Of a stretch of DNA of 64,000 nt, positions 16,808 to 28,600 are shown in pieces. This DNA is from Secundilactobacillus hailunensis (GTDB lineage: Bacteria > Bacillota > Bacilli > Lactobacillales > Lactobacillaceae), in the NCBI RefSeq assembly GCF_005405185.1, contig NZ_BJDO01000002.1, positions 1-64,000 on the forward strand. Reading direction: 5' to 3'. Each line of letters opens with the position of its first letter. Positions within the stretch are counted from its first letter, which is position 1. The position numbers and the translations under genes were made by a program. Under the pieces are notes generated by a model, which saw nothing but the letters and a program-made list of their open reading frames with translations, had not been told where the DNA came from and searched no databases.

Positions 16808-19672
16808 TTGGCAAATGATTATATTGATATTCACGGGGCAAGAGCCCATAACTTAAAGAACATTAACGTCAAGATCCCCAAAAATAAATTGGTCGTGGTG
16901 ACCGGTTTATCGGGCTCTGGTAAGAGTTCACTGGCCTTTGATACGCTTTATGCTGAGGGGCAGCGGCGCTATGTCCAAAGTCTATCTTCTTACGCTCGCC
17001 AATTTTTAGGTCAAATGGATAAGCCGGATGTGGACTCGATCGATGGGCTTTCACCCGCAATTTCAATTGATCAAAAAACGACCTCTAAAAACCCCCGTTC
17101 AACGGTGGGAACCGTGACTGAGATCAACGATTATTTACGGCTGCTGTGGGCTCGGGTTGGGACACCAATCTGTCCTAACGACGGGACTGAGATTACTAGT
17201 CAATCAGTTGAACAGATGGTGGATAGGGTGCTGTCTTTGCCTGAACGCACTAAGCTGCAGATTCTCTCACCAATTGTGCGTGGCAAAAAAGGCCAGCATA
17301 AAAAGGTTTTCGATAAAATTAAACGAGAAGGTTTTGTGCGGGTTCGTGTTGATGGCGAGGTCCACGACGTTGATGAAACGATTGATCTCAATAAGAACCA
17401 GTCGCATTCCATTGATATCGTGGTCGATCGAATCGTCGTTAAGAAAGGCATTCGTTCGCGACTGTTTGATTCTTTTGAAGCAGCGCTACGTTTAAGTGGC
17501 GGTTATGCCGTTGCTGATTTGATCGATGGCGAACCAATTATGTTTTCTGAACACTATGCCTGTCCCATCTGCGGTTTTACGGTGGGTGAACTGGAACCAC
17601 GGCTATTTTCGTTTAACGCGCCATATGGTGCCTGTCCCGACTGTGATGGTCTGGGGATGAAGCTGGAAGTGGATCCTGATTTGATCGTGCCTGATAGGAC
17701 TAAAACGTTGAATGAAGGGGCATTGGCACCTTGGAATTCCAGTTCTAAATACTATCCGGAAATGCTGCGTCAGGCTTGCAAACAAGCTGGTATCGACATG
17801 GATACCCCTTGGGAGAAGCTATCTGCCAAAGACCAGCAATTTGTTTTGTACGGGTCGAAGGGCAAGAATTACCACTTTTTTTTAGACAGTGATTTTGGTG
17901 GGGTCCGAGAAACGGATGCCCCATTTGAAGGAGTCGTTAACAACGTGGAACGGCGGTATCACAATGGTTCGGACTTTACTCAGGGCCAGATGCAGCAGTA
18001 CTTCCGTGAATTGACCTGCCAGACCTGTCATGGTTACCGGCTGAACCGTAAAGCGCTGGCCGTTAAAGTCGGTGGTCAGCACATCGGTGAAGTTTCTGAT
18101 TTGGCGATCAGTAAGGAATTACCATTCTTTGAAAAATTACAGTTTAGCGAACAAAACGCAACCATTGCTAAACCAATCTTAAAGGAAATTCGGGATCGGT
18201 TGACCTTTTTGGAAAACGTTGGGTTAGATTATTTGACGCTGAGTCGTTCAGCGCGAACCTTATCCGGTGGGGAAGCTCAACGAATTCGGCTGGCGACTCA
18301 AATTGGCTCGAACTTATCAGGCGTTCTCTATATTCTGGATGAACCCTCAATTGGGTTGCACCAACGAGATAACGACCGGCTGATTGCTTCATTAAAAAAG
18401 ATGCGTGATTTAGGGAACACCCTGATCGTGGTGGAACATGATGAAGACACTATGTTAGCTTCAGATTATCTGATCGATATTGGACCAGGGGCTGGTGAAC
18501 ATGGTGGTGAAGTCATGGCTGCCGGAACGCCGAAACAGGTAACTCGGGTCAAGAAGTCGTTGACTGGTCAATACCTGTCGGGGAAGAAGTTTGTACCAGT
18601 ACCAACCGAACGTGGTAAAGGTAACGGCAAGAAGATTCGGATTACCGGGGCGGCTGAAAATAACCTGAAGAACATCACCGTTGATTTTCCCCTGGGTGAA
18701 TTTGTGGTGGTGACTGGGGTCTCTGGTTCTGGTAAGTCGACGCTGGTCAACACGATCTTAAAGCGGGTGCTGGCGCAGAAGCTTAATCACAACTCAGAAA
18801 AGCCTGGGAAGTATAAGTCAGTTAGCGGTATCAAGAACATTGAGAAAGTTATCAATATTGATCAAAGTCCCATTGGTCGGACACCGCGAAGCAATCCAGC
18901 CACCTACACGGGTGTCTTTGGTGACATTCGTGGGCTGTTCGCTCAGACCACCGAAGCTAAATTGCGGGGTTATCAAATGGGCCGGTTCAGCTTTAACACT
19001 AAGGGTGGCCGTTGCGAAGCTTGTCACGGTGATGGGATCTTAAAGATCGAAATGAACTTTTTGCCAGACGTCTATGTGCCTTGTGAAGTTTGTCATGGTT
19101 CCCGCTACAACTCTGAAACCTTGGAAGTTGAGTATAAGGGTAAGAATATTTCTGATGTTCTGAACATGACGGCAGATCAAGCACTGGACTTCTTCAGTGC
19201 CATTCCGAAGATCACCCGCAAGCTGCAAACGATTCACGATGTTGGCCTAGGTTATGTGACGTTAGGTCAAGCAGCAACCACGTTATCTGGTGGTGAAGCC
19301 CAGCGGATGAAGCTGGCTTCAGAACTGCAGAAGAAGGCCGATGGTAAGAACTTTTACATTCTTGATGAACCAACGACCGGACTGCACACGGATGACATCA
19401 AACGCCTGTTAGTGGTTTTGCATCGTCTAGTGGATAAGGGCAATACGGTCTTGATCATTGAACATAACTTGGATGTGATCAAGACGGCGGATTACTTGAT
19501 CGATTTAGGGCCTGAAGGTGGCGACGGTGGCGGCCAAGTAGTTGCGACTGGGACACCAGAAGACATTGCTAAGGTCAAGGAAAGCTATACCGGTCAGTAT
19601 TTAGGACCAGTCTTGAAGCGTGATAAACAACGGATGGCGGATCAAACTGCTAAAACAGTCAAGAGTAAATAA
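16808..19672 (+). CDS. uvrA: UvrABC system protein A
   Basis: 954 residues. ABC-type damage sensor of nucleotide excision repair. Two ATPase halves: Walker [10 protein letters not shown] near residue 32 and GVSGSGKST near 640; signatures LSGGEAQRI and LSGGEAQRM. Zinc-finger pairs CPICGF...CPDCDG and CEACHG...CEVCHG are intact. Start: TTG 16808, 9 bases after GAGGGAG, gives the family start (M)[13 protein letters not shown] 16802 is closer to the site. Second gene of the uvrBA operon. Confidence 0.97.
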   Translation: MANDYIDIHGARAHNLKNINVKIPKNKLVVVTGLSGSGKSSLAFDTLYAEGQRRYVQSLSSYARQFLGQMDKPDVDSIDGLSPAISIDQKTTSKNPRSTVGTVTEINDYLRLLWARVGTPICPNDGTEITSQSVEQMVDRVLSLPERTKLQILSPIVRGKKGQHKKVFDKIKREGFVRVRVDGEVHDVDETIDLNKNQSHSIDIVVDRIVVKKGIRSRLFDSFEAALRLSGGYAVADLIDGEPIMFSEHYACPICGFTVGELEPRLFSFNAPYGACPDCDGLGMKLEVDPDLIVPDRTKTLNEGALAPWNSSSKYYPEMLRQACKQAGIDMDTPWEKLSAKDQQFVLYGSKGKNYHFFLDSDFGGVRETDAPFEGVVNNVERRYHNGSDFTQGQMQQYFRELTCQTCHGYRLNRKALAVKVGGQHIGEVSDLAISKELPFFEKLQFSEQNATIAKPILKEIRDRLTFLENVGLDYLTLSRSARTLSGGEAQRIRLATQIGSNLSGVLYILDEPSIGLHQRDNDRLIASLKKMRDLGNTLIVVEHDEDTMLASDYLIDIGPGAGEHGGEVMAAGTPKQVTRVKKSLTGQYLSGKKFVPVPTERGKGNGKKIRITGAAENNLKNITVDFPLGEFVVVTGVSGSGKSTLVNTILKRVLAQKLNHNSEKPGKYKSVSGIKNIEKVINIDQSPIGRTPRSNPATYTGVFGDIRGLFAQTTEAKLRGYQMGRFSFNTKGGRCEACHGDGILKIEMNFLPDVYVPCEVCHGSRYNSETLEVEYKGKNISDVLNMTADQALDFFSAIPKITRKLQTIHDVGLGYVTLGQAATTLSGGEAQRMKLASELQKKADGKNFYILDEPTTGLHTDDIKRLLVVLHRLVDKGNTVLIIEHNLDVIKTADYLIDLGPEGGDGGGQVVATGTPEDIAKVKESYTGQYLGPVLKRDKQRMADQTAKTVKSK

Positions 19673-19697
19673 CATTCAATTTAAATCAACTAAAATT

Positions 19698-19745
19698 AGT
19701 TCCAGTAAGAACCGGTGAATTTCCGGTTCTTACTGGAACTTTTTT
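19698..19745 (+). terminator. Terminator after uvrA
   Basis: AGTTCCAGTAAGAACCGG (19698-19715) pairs with CCGGTTCTTACTGGAACT (19723-19740), followed by six T. A strong factor-independent terminator. Confidence 0.92.
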
Positions 19746-19813
19746 GACTACCTGTGATAATTATAAAAATAAGCCATTATGATATTTTTGTTCTAATTAT
19801 TTAGCCAAATGAG

Positions 19814-19842
19814 TGTTCTTTTTTGCTTACTTTTAGTATAAT
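19814..19842 (+). promoter_or_regulatory. Probable promoter of the glycosyltransferase/adhesin locus
   Basis: TATAAT at 19837-19842 with a weak -35 (TGTTCT, 19814-19819, 17 bases). It would give an AT-rich leader of about 105 bases before the GGGGGG ribosome site. No other clear structure was seen in 19746-19952. Confidence 0.45.
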
Positions 19843-19952
19843 CGAAGTTAGTTATACATTATTGGAATAAAGCCTTAATATTATTAATAGTTATATTTAA
19901 AAGCAATTTATTTCTGGAAAGATTGTTGAGCTATGTAGGGGGGGTACATAGT

Positions 19953-21908
19953 ATGTATTTTTTTGTGAATGAACGGGTTGCCGAGCAAGGCTCAGGAATT
20001 GAACATGCGCAAGTGCAACGGGGATTACTATTTCGGAAGAATCAAGTCTCATTTAAGATCGTCACTCGAACCTATACCCAAACCGGGCATCGGGATATTT
20101 TAGCATGGGGCGTTAATGACGCTGAGCTGATCAACCTATTTGATTATTACGCCCAGACAGAATACGTGCCGGAACATCCAGTTCACGCTAAAGATGTGGA
20201 CTGGGGCGGACGCACACCCGCTGTGCTTGAAGCGGATAAAAATAAGCCAGACACGACTTTAGTCTGGGAAGATACCGATAAGCAAAAGTTTATGGGCCGG
20301 ATTCATACGGATCCCAAACATGATAACATTGTGACTTTCACCGAAGTGTTCGAACATTTTGGTAATTTGTATAAGGTGGATTTTTACGATACCCGCGGTT
20401 TTGTCTCTAAAACCCAGTACGTTGATCCTGATGGAACACCGAATACCAACGTTTATTTAGACTTAGATGGGCGTCCGGTGATCGAAGAATTCTTACGTAA
20501 AAAGCCATTGCGGCCAAGCGAGATCAACTTGCGGAAACGGAAATTCTTTGAAGCAGAGGGGCAACGCAAAGCGAATGCTAAGTTAAACGGTGAGGACTTC
20601 AAAGCAGGCAAATTTGAGACCCCCAAGGATGAAGCCATTATTACTGGCTACCGCTTAGTCAAACCAAACGGGTTCACGTACGTATTGGATTCCTTTGATG
20701 AATTGACTAAGGAATTTTTAAATGATTTAAACAATGATTTCTTTAGTGAAAAGACGCCTAACGTCTTCATCTCTGATCGGAGCAGTGGTGCTAGCGATGG
20801 CATGATCAACATGGAACAGCCAGCCTATAAGGTCTTACATCTGCATAACCTGCACGCTTCGGATACCCGGGATGTGATGACTACCGATGCCAACAATAAC
20901 TATGAATATGATTTAATGAACATTAATCGCTTTAACGCCGTAGTTTCGGCCACCAATAAGCAGCGTAGAGATGTCAATAAACGGTATAAATCAGCTGCTA
21001 AGGGCTTTACGATTCCCGTTGGTGTTGTGCCACAGGCTATTCGTGATTTAGACCGCGTGCCAATGGCTGACCGTGATCCGCACTCCGTTTTGATGATCGT
21101 CCGGCGGGCACCCGATAAGCGGATCAACGCGGTAACCGAGGCGCTGATGATTGCTAACCGCGAACATCCTGGGTTGAACGCCCATCTAGACGTTTATGGT
21201 TACTTTGATGGCAGCAATAATAATCAGACTAATCGCGACTTGTTGAAGTTATTTGAAGAGTTTAAATTAGCCAAGCCGACCATGTTAGATGATCATGATC
21301 AGCCAACCGACGATATTACCAAGGTTCGCCGAATCGAGTCCGATGTGGTGACGTTACACAACTATGTTACAGATCGTGACGAACTCTACCGCATTCATCG
21401 GCGCCACCAAGTTTATGCCTTAGCTTCGATCATGGAAGGCTTCAATATTTCCATGATGGAAGCCATGGCGAACGGTGAACCAGCCATTTCGACGGACGTT
21501 AATTATGGTCCCAACGATCTGGTGGTTCACGGTAAGAACGGTTACTTGACTCGCTGGGCACCACAGGGTGAGGAAAGTTTGTTCGTTAAAGAAATGGCGG
21601 ATCGCTTTTACGAAGTTTTTAGCAGTGATAAAAAATTGCAGGAGCTTTCTGATCAAGCCTATGATCTGAGTTCCCGTTACTATGAGGAAACGGTTTGGGA
21701 TGCTTGGAAGCAGTTAATTGCTGATGCCAACAAGCAATGGCCGGAGCTGTATCAGCAGCATTTTGACCTACCACGGTATGGGGTTGCTTATAAGGGTGAG
21801 ATGGATACCCAATTCCAGCTTGGCCAACGGGCTAACGAAATTACCTGGCGTGGGCCAAAGTCCGTGAAGTACTTTAAGCGGATGAAACAATTGGAGGGAC
21901 AGTTATGA
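19953..21908 (+). CDS. gtfA: GtfA/TarM-like glycosyltransferase (GT4, with N-terminal DUF1975-type domain)
   Basis: 651 residues. N-terminal beta-rich domain (about 1-250) with MYFFVNERV...SGIEHAQ, then a GT-B fold glycosyltransferase: VFISDRSSG acceptor-side motif, HLHNLHASD, and the donor-binding EGFNISMMEAMANGEPAIS with the E-x7-E pattern. Such enzymes (GtfA of SRRP loci; TagE5-type in Lactiplantibacillus) add GlcNAc to serine/threonine of exported proteins. Start: ATG 19953 about 10 bases after GGGGGG; ten earlier in-frame codons lack a site. The next gene overlaps by four bases and the giant Ser-rich protein follows. A teichoic-acid glycosyltransferase (TarM/TagE) is the main alternative. 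Confidence 0.75.
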   Translation: MYFFVNERVAEQGSGIEHAQVQRGLLFRKNQVSFKIVTRTYTQTGHRDILAWGVNDAELINLFDYYAQTEYVPEHPVHAKDVDWGGRTPAVLEADKNKPDTTLVWEDTDKQKFMGRIHTDPKHDNIVTFTEVFEHFGNLYKVDFYDTRGFVSKTQYVDPDGTPNTNVYLDLDGRPVIEEFLRKKPLRPSEINLRKRKFFEAEGQRKANAKLNGEDFKAGKFETPKDEAIITGYRLVKPNGFTYVLDSFDELTKEFLNDLNNDFFSEKTPNVFISDRSSGASDGMINMEQPAYKVLHLHNLHASDTRDVMTTDANNNYEYDLMNINRFNAVVSATNKQRRDVNKRYKSAAKGFTIPVGVVPQAIRDLDRVPMADRDPHSVLMIVRRAPDKRINAVTEALMIANREHPGLNAHLDVYGYFDGSNNNQTNRDLLKLFEEFKLAKPTMLDDHDQPTDDITKVRRIESDVVTLHNYVTDRDELYRIHRRHQVYALASIMEGFNISMMEAMANGEPAISTDVNYGPNDLVVHGKNGYLTRWAPQGEESLFVKEMADRFYEVFSSDKKLQELSDQAYDLSSRYYEETVWDAWKQLIADANKQWPELYQQHFDLPRYGVAYKGEMDTQFQLGQRANEITWRGPKSVKYFKRMKQLEGQL

Positions 21909-22612
21909 AATTATACGTTGATAAATCAAATAATCCTAACTTGGACCCGACAGTTGCGGCGACTGTAAAAAAAGAAAAGGATGCCGGCAATCCAGCTAAA
22001 ATCGTGGTTCGGGGCTATTTTCCTAACCAGCATGCCCACCTCAAAGATTACGGGTTAGATAGTGGTGATTTGCTGAATATGTACGACGTATTTTTAGGAA
22101 CTGTGGATATGCCTGAAAAAATCGTTCACTACCGTTATAATCCGGAAATCGACAAAACCAGGTACCATTTGGAAGGTACCGATTTTGCATTGGCACGTGC
22201 CAAGCGTGATGGTGTAGACTATGGCCGAACAATGATCGATATTGACCTTTACGGTGAACAGCCGTTAGGTCAAGTGTCCATGTTAAACTATCTCGACCGG
22301 CGTGAAGAAAACGTGGTGTCAGATATTTGGGACTGGCGCGGTTTTCGGTCAGCTACCCGCTATTACACCACGTTTGGCGGCCTCTCACACATCACCTTTT
22401 ACAATGGTGAAGGTAAGGTTGGTGCCCAATCATCATTTATGTGGCAACACTTGGATGGTAAGGGGCCTAACGAATGGCCAATCGTGCAGACCAGTTTTGA
22501 AATCATGGATTACGATGGTCAGCACAGGTGGTTCGACAGTGAGCAGACCGCTTTCGACTATTTCTTAAGTAATGAAGTTAAAAAATATGATGCAGATCTC
22601 ATCATGAGTTAA
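21905..22612 (+). CDS. Short GtfB-like partner protein lacking the GT-B domain
   Basis: 235 residues. The whole length resembles the N-terminal beta-rich domain of the preceding GtfA-like enzyme (a D-L-x-N-x-Y-D block near 55-62, GQVSMLNYLD, then alternating aromatic beta strands such as FGGLSHITFYNGEGK). It ends at DADLIMS, where full-length family members continue into the ISDR(S/T) segment and the Rossmann domains. No donor-binding E-x7-E motif is present. The ATG overlaps the gtfA stop. In related loci GtfB is about 440 residues and acts as chaperone and acceptor-binding partner of GtfA; this protein could keep that role with its add-on domain only, or be a truncated remnant. Only 28 bases separate it from the adhesin gene. 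Confidence 0.6.
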   Translation: MKLYVDKSNNPNLDPTVAATVKKEKDAGNPAKIVVRGYFPNQHAHLKDYGLDSGDLLNMYDVFLGTVDMPEKIVHYRYNPEIDKTRYHLEGTDFALARAKRDGVDYGRTMIDIDLYGEQPLGQVSMLNYLDRREENVVSDIWDWRGFRSATRYYTTFGGLSHITFYNGEGKVGAQSSFMWQHLDGKGPNEWPIVQTSFEIMDYDGQHRWFDSEQTAFDYFLSNEVKKYDADLIMS

Positions 22613-22640
22613 GTGCAGTTTTTCTAAGGGGGAGTTAGAG

Positions 22641-25600
22641 ATGAGCAGTAGGTTCAGAAATTTAAAGGACCAAGATGACGTGACGGAAAAGCGTCATTAC
22701 AAGATGTTTAAGGCTGGCAAGAGATGGATGTACTCTGCCATTCTGCTGTTTTTTACTACTATCAGTGCCTACGTGATCGATGATGGCAATACCGCGCAAG
22801 CTGATGCGGTTACAACGACTAAGAATAATTCACCGGATACAACGGCGAAGGCTGATAGTGCGGGCCAGTCGCTTCAAGCTAACACATACACGCTTCAGCA
22901 AAGTGCCACGGCAGCAACCACCAACAGTATGGCTGCTGATACCAGCGTTGCCTCACCAAGCAGCGTTTCTTCAAGCGCGGCTTCTGATGACGCCAGTATC
23001 GCCGTTAAAGTTGCGGATGATGTCACTGATAAAGCAACTAATGAACTCGCTTCAGATGATGCCCAAAAGACAGCTGTTAAAACTGCCGAATCTGCAGGGA
23101 TAACTGTGGCCAGTTCGACTGAAAGTAAAAATGCAAATGTTAGCGCTAACAGTGGTACACCAACAGCGGTTCAACCTGTTAAGAGTGACAGTACGGGAGC
23201 ATTTTCCGCAAGCGCTGGTAGTACGTCAGCTTCTGACAAACAGACCAGTGCTAGTGCTGGGGCAAATTCTAGTAATGGTTTGACTAGTGCAGGTTCTACG
23301 AGCGGTGCTGCTTCTGCTGGGAGAGATTCAGTTGTTTTGAGGACGCCACCGGTTAAGGCGGGATCGTTGACGCCTGAACAGCAGGAAATGTCGAATTCGA
23401 TAACTTCAGCAACCAATAATTTAACTTTGCTTACTAATGCCATTACTAATATAAACGCAGACTATTCTTTGGGAATGGCAGCAACTTACGCTGGTTCAAA
23501 CGGATTTGCCAGTTCGAGTGCCTCTTTAATGAATATTTTCATTGCAATGACTGCTATCTATAATGCCTTTTATGGTACAGCTACACCCCAGGCACTCACC
23601 TCTTATTCTAATGCGGTTTTAAGTATGACCAAAAGCTTAACAGGTGTTTTGAATAGTCTTAATGCTGCAACGAATTCGACATCTGTTCAGAATTTAATGA
23701 AGCAGTTTAATGATCTATCGAACAGTATTACGTCTTATGCGTCAAATGCAACTAAGCAGAACTTGGCAGCGGATAATCAACTTAATTCTTTTGCCAATAT
23801 CATCATGCCATATGCTTCGAGCGCCGCATCTTCTTTTACTGCTGAGGCTAAAGAAGTTAGTGGGATAGTTGCGGGATTAACGCAATATCCGAACTTAGTG
23901 GGTGCTACTGCCGTTACTTCTATGACATCTGTTTATAATAGCTTGTCTGCAGCAAACGCTTCGGCTATCGCTGTTTCTGAGGCTCTTGCGTCGATGTTCA
24001 ATAAAACAATTATTATTTCAAATACTGCAATACTCCAGAATCAACTTGACTCTTTGAATGCTGCAAGTATTGCTGGAAGTTCAGCTGTTAGTCACCTAAA
24101 TACGCTAGAGACTGCTGCTTACGCAACAGCTTCTACGGCTATTACAGCGCAAGCAACAACGTATTCAAATGCATTAGCTGGATATGAAAAGTCTATGACG
24201 GTGTGGCCTGCGTTAAGTGCAGCGTTACCCGTGATATCTGCTAGTTTGGCGGCCACTGGCGGGGCTAGTTTAGCCACTGTATCTAGTGCTCTTACTAAAT
24301 TAAATAGCATTATGGCTGCTGTTAACACCGACACCGTTTCGATGGGCAAAGCTTACACTGAGGCGTCAACGGCTGTAAATACAGCGAGAGACAGCAAAGA
24401 TCTTGGGGCCGCACTAGTTGCACTAACTGATATGAGTGCAGCAACAAGTAAAATGATTCAATATTACGCTTCAGCAGGATCAGGGACCAATTATGGTATG
24501 GGCGTCACTGGATTCTCGTCTCCCAAAACTTCCATAAGTGGTGTAATAAACTTCCCGTCACTTTCTACAAGTATGAGTGGCGCTAATGCTAAGTTCACGA
24601 CGCAAGCTAAACAGATTACCACTAATAATTACACTTCAAATGCTAATTTTAATGCCACCGGGTCAGCTTTATTAAGTGGATTGGTTAATTCTATGAATGC
24701 CGCAAGCAATGCTGCGGGTACTTTGGTAACTTCTGGACAAGCTGTAAGTAACGCGGTTAATACCCAAATAGCTGCAGGTCTTACTCAAAACTTAGGAAGT
24801 ATGGCTAACTTAGGAAGTATGGCCTCAGCGTTTATCGGTGCTTTAACAAGTGCTGGTTCATTCGACTCTCTTGCTGGGACGATGAGTGATACCTACACCA
24901 AATATTCCACAGCTTCTGCATCTGCCGCAGTTGTCAATGCAGCACTTCAAGCTGATCTATCAGCTAAGACTGCAATCGCAAATGTTAATACTACGATTGC
25001 TAGTTTAAGTAACGCTATTCAGTCAGTAAGTGCCGGTTTGAATGGAATTAGTGGTGGCGTAACAAGTTATGGTGGGTCTGATGCCCAATTAAGCACGGCT
25101 AACGGAACCGTTACAGATACATTAGCTGCCTTAAATGCGTCATTGACAGCCGTTCAGGCACAAAGGACCAATCTAAATAACATTTATAATTCACTTGAAA
25201 ATGATATTAACGCTGGTTCATACGGAGCTGCTGCAACATACAATGATGCACAGACTCCTATTAGTAATGCGTTAACAGCTGCTAATACAGCATCAACGGC
25301 TGCAGGTACAGCAACGACGACGGCAAATAATAACCTTACAAGTGCTTCCAACCGAATCACCATTGACAATGCAGTTTCCGTAGCTAACTCAACGCTAGCA
25401 TCGGCAACTCCAACATCAACGGGCATTGATAACACTGCTAAGGCAGGTGCCGATTTACTCACAAGTGCTCAGACAACGGCCAGTGGTTATTTGACCAGTG
25501 GTACCAGTTTGGCCTCACTCATGGGTAGCTTAACAACAGCTGTTAATAGTTTACAGACTGCAAACACTGGCGCCAATACCGCTTACAAGGCTGTAACGTC

Positions 25601-28600
25601 ACTTTCTGATGCAATCAAGACCGCTGATACAGCTAATAACGCATCAGGTATGTCAGACTTACTTACTAGTTTGGCAACCGCAGCTGCTAAATTGAAAGAT
25701 ATTTCAGGTGTTGCAGCAACGTTAAGCGGACAAGCTGCCATACTTGCCGATCAAGTAGGCGTAGCAACCTCCGTAGCATCCGCAACTTCAACGCTTAATC
25801 ATTTATCAGCTGCTTCAACAGCCGTTTCAAATGATTACCAGAATGCATTAAACAACTATAATGCTTTATCGACATCAGCCGAGACTAATAAGTCGGATGC
25901 TTCAGTTGCAGCGCTACTTAATAACGCTAAGACTAGTCTAGATAGTATTGGTGCAGTTTCAACTGCGGCCAGTGCTGCTTATAACGGGATGTCTAATGCG
26001 GTCAACAGCATGAGTACTGCAATTACTAATGGTAGTTATTCAGCTGTGAGCGATTTAGTGCAGAACTTTAATACAGGTTCGTCAGCATTTAACGCTAATA
26101 GTAATGTGACCGCTGGTAGTTCCGCAATTACGAGTGATTCTAACGCATTCACTGGCTTAACTTACACGAATACCTTAAACAGTGCTCTTGCTTCAGCACA
26201 AACGGATGTTACAACGGCTACTAGAGCTAGCGATGCGATTAAGACAGCATCTCAAAGCGTTTCGAAAGCCATTAATGATTACGCATCAGTTGCTGCATCG
26301 ACTGGTGTAACGGACAACAATACGAGTTTAGCTGCTAATCAAACGGTTGCTAGTGGTGCTGTTACAGCCGCTAATTCGGCTGTTACGGCTATTCAAGCTG
26401 CTTCAACGGCATTGAGTTCAGCACTTGCCAATGGTGATTTAGCCACAGCAAGCAGCATTGTTAATTCAGTGACTACGAGCACTTTAGCTTCAGCTGCGAA
26501 TGCTGCAAAGACTGCCACTGATCAGTCCACTTTAGCTTCGGGTACTGAAAGTACGGTTAATAACTGGCACATGGGTCAAGATGCTAGTGTAGTCGCATCA
26601 ACAGCTGCATCAGCTTCAACAGCGGCAAACCAAACGACTAATTCGACTGCTGCTAGCACTGCTGTATCTTCCGTTACTAACCTATTAAATGATTATTCAA
26701 ATGATGCTGATCTTATTTCAGCATCAACAGCGATCAATAGTATTAGTGCAGCTATTCAAGCTGCTTCAACAGCTGCCGCATCCGCTGCTAAATCAGCCCA
26801 GTCATTTGCGGATAATGCGTCAACAGCAGCAACTAATAATAATAGTGCAGCAGTTAGCTCTGCGTTAACTTCTGCATCAGTTCAATTAAACAGTGCAAAC
26901 AATCAATCAAGCATTGCTTCCACAGAAGCAGGAAAACTTGCTAATGAGATTGCCAATGCTAACAGTGCACATGCAAGAAATGATGCTTCAGCGGCTGCGG
27001 TGAATGCCAGCGTTGCAAATAAAGCGTCTGGAGCAGTAGCTGGGGAATCCAATGCTGTTTCTACAGCTGCCGGTTCAATTGGTAGTATGATAGCGAACTA
27101 TCCAAGTGATGGTTCATTAATCAGTGCAAAGAACGCAATCGACAGTGTCAATGTGGCAATCAACACCGCCACAACGTCAGCTGCCTCGGCCTCATCAGTC
27201 GCATCTAGCGCGGCCAAGGAAGCCAGTGAATTTGCACAGGCGGGCAATAGTGCGTCGGCAAGCTCTGCTTCAGCTGTTGCCTCCACGGCAGCTAGTGATG
27301 CCAAGACAGCTTCCACGACCGCTGCGAGTGAAGGTGCCAAGATCAATGATATTTTAAGTGGTGCCACAACAGCGCACATTAATGCTGATGCTTCGGCTGC
27401 CACTATAAATGCTGGGGTCGCAAATACAGCGTCTGGAGCAGTGGCTGGGGTATCCAATACTGCTTCTACAGCTGCTGATTCGATTGCCAGCATGGCAGCA
27501 AACTATCCAAGTGATGGTTCATTAGCCGGTGCGAAGACCGCAATCAACAGTGTCAGCGCGGCAATCAGCACCGCAGCAACGTCAGCTGCATCGGCCTCAT
27601 CAGCCGCATCCAGTGCGGCCAGCGCAGCCAGTGAGTTTGCTAAAGCGGGTGAGAGTGCCTCCGCAAGTTCTGCTTCAGCTGTTGCCTCAACGGAAGCGAC
27701 CAAAGCCAAGGTGGCCTCCGCAACCGCTGCGAACGAGGGCGCTAAGATCAATAACATTTTAAGTGGTGCCGCAACGGCGCACGTCAATGATGATGCCTCG
27801 GCTGCCACCGTGAATGCTGGAGTAGCTAGCGATGCCTCCGCGTCAGTAGCAATTCAGTCAGGGACTGCAAGTACCGCTGTAACGTCAATTGCCAGCATGG
27901 CTACAAACTATCCAAGCGATGGTTCATTAGTCAATGCGAAATCCGCAATTGATAGTGTCAGTGCGGCAATTAATACTGCGACAACATCAGTTGCATCAGC
28001 CTCAATCGCTGCTTCGAATGCGGCCAGCATGGCGAGTGATTTTGCAAAATCGGGCAATAGCGCGTCAGCAAGTTCTGCCTTAGTTGCCGCTTCCACGGCA
28101 GCTAGTGCAGCCAAGGATGCTTCCACAATTGCTGCTACCGAGGTTGCTAAGATCAATGACATTTTGAGTGATGCCACCAAGGCGCACGTCAATGATGATG
28201 CTTCAGGTGCTGCTGTGAATGCTGGGGTAACCAGTAATGCTTCTGCATCAGTAGCGATTCAATCAGGTGCTGCAAATACCGCAGCAACGTCAATCGCCAG
28301 CATGGCCGCGAACTATCCAAGCGATGGTTCATTAGTCAATGCGAAATCCGCAATTGATAGTGTCAGCGCGGCAATTAACACTGCTACAACAACGGCGACA
28401 TCAGCCTCAACTGCTGCATCCAGTGCAGCCAGCGCGGCAAATGAATTTGCACAATCGGGCAACAGCGCATCCGCAAGCTCCGCATCAGTAGCTGCTTCCA
28501 TGGCAGCTAGTGCAGCTAAATCGGCTTCCACAATTGCTGCGGATGAGGGTGCCAAGATCAATGGTATTTTAAGTAGTGCCACTACAACGCACATCAATGA

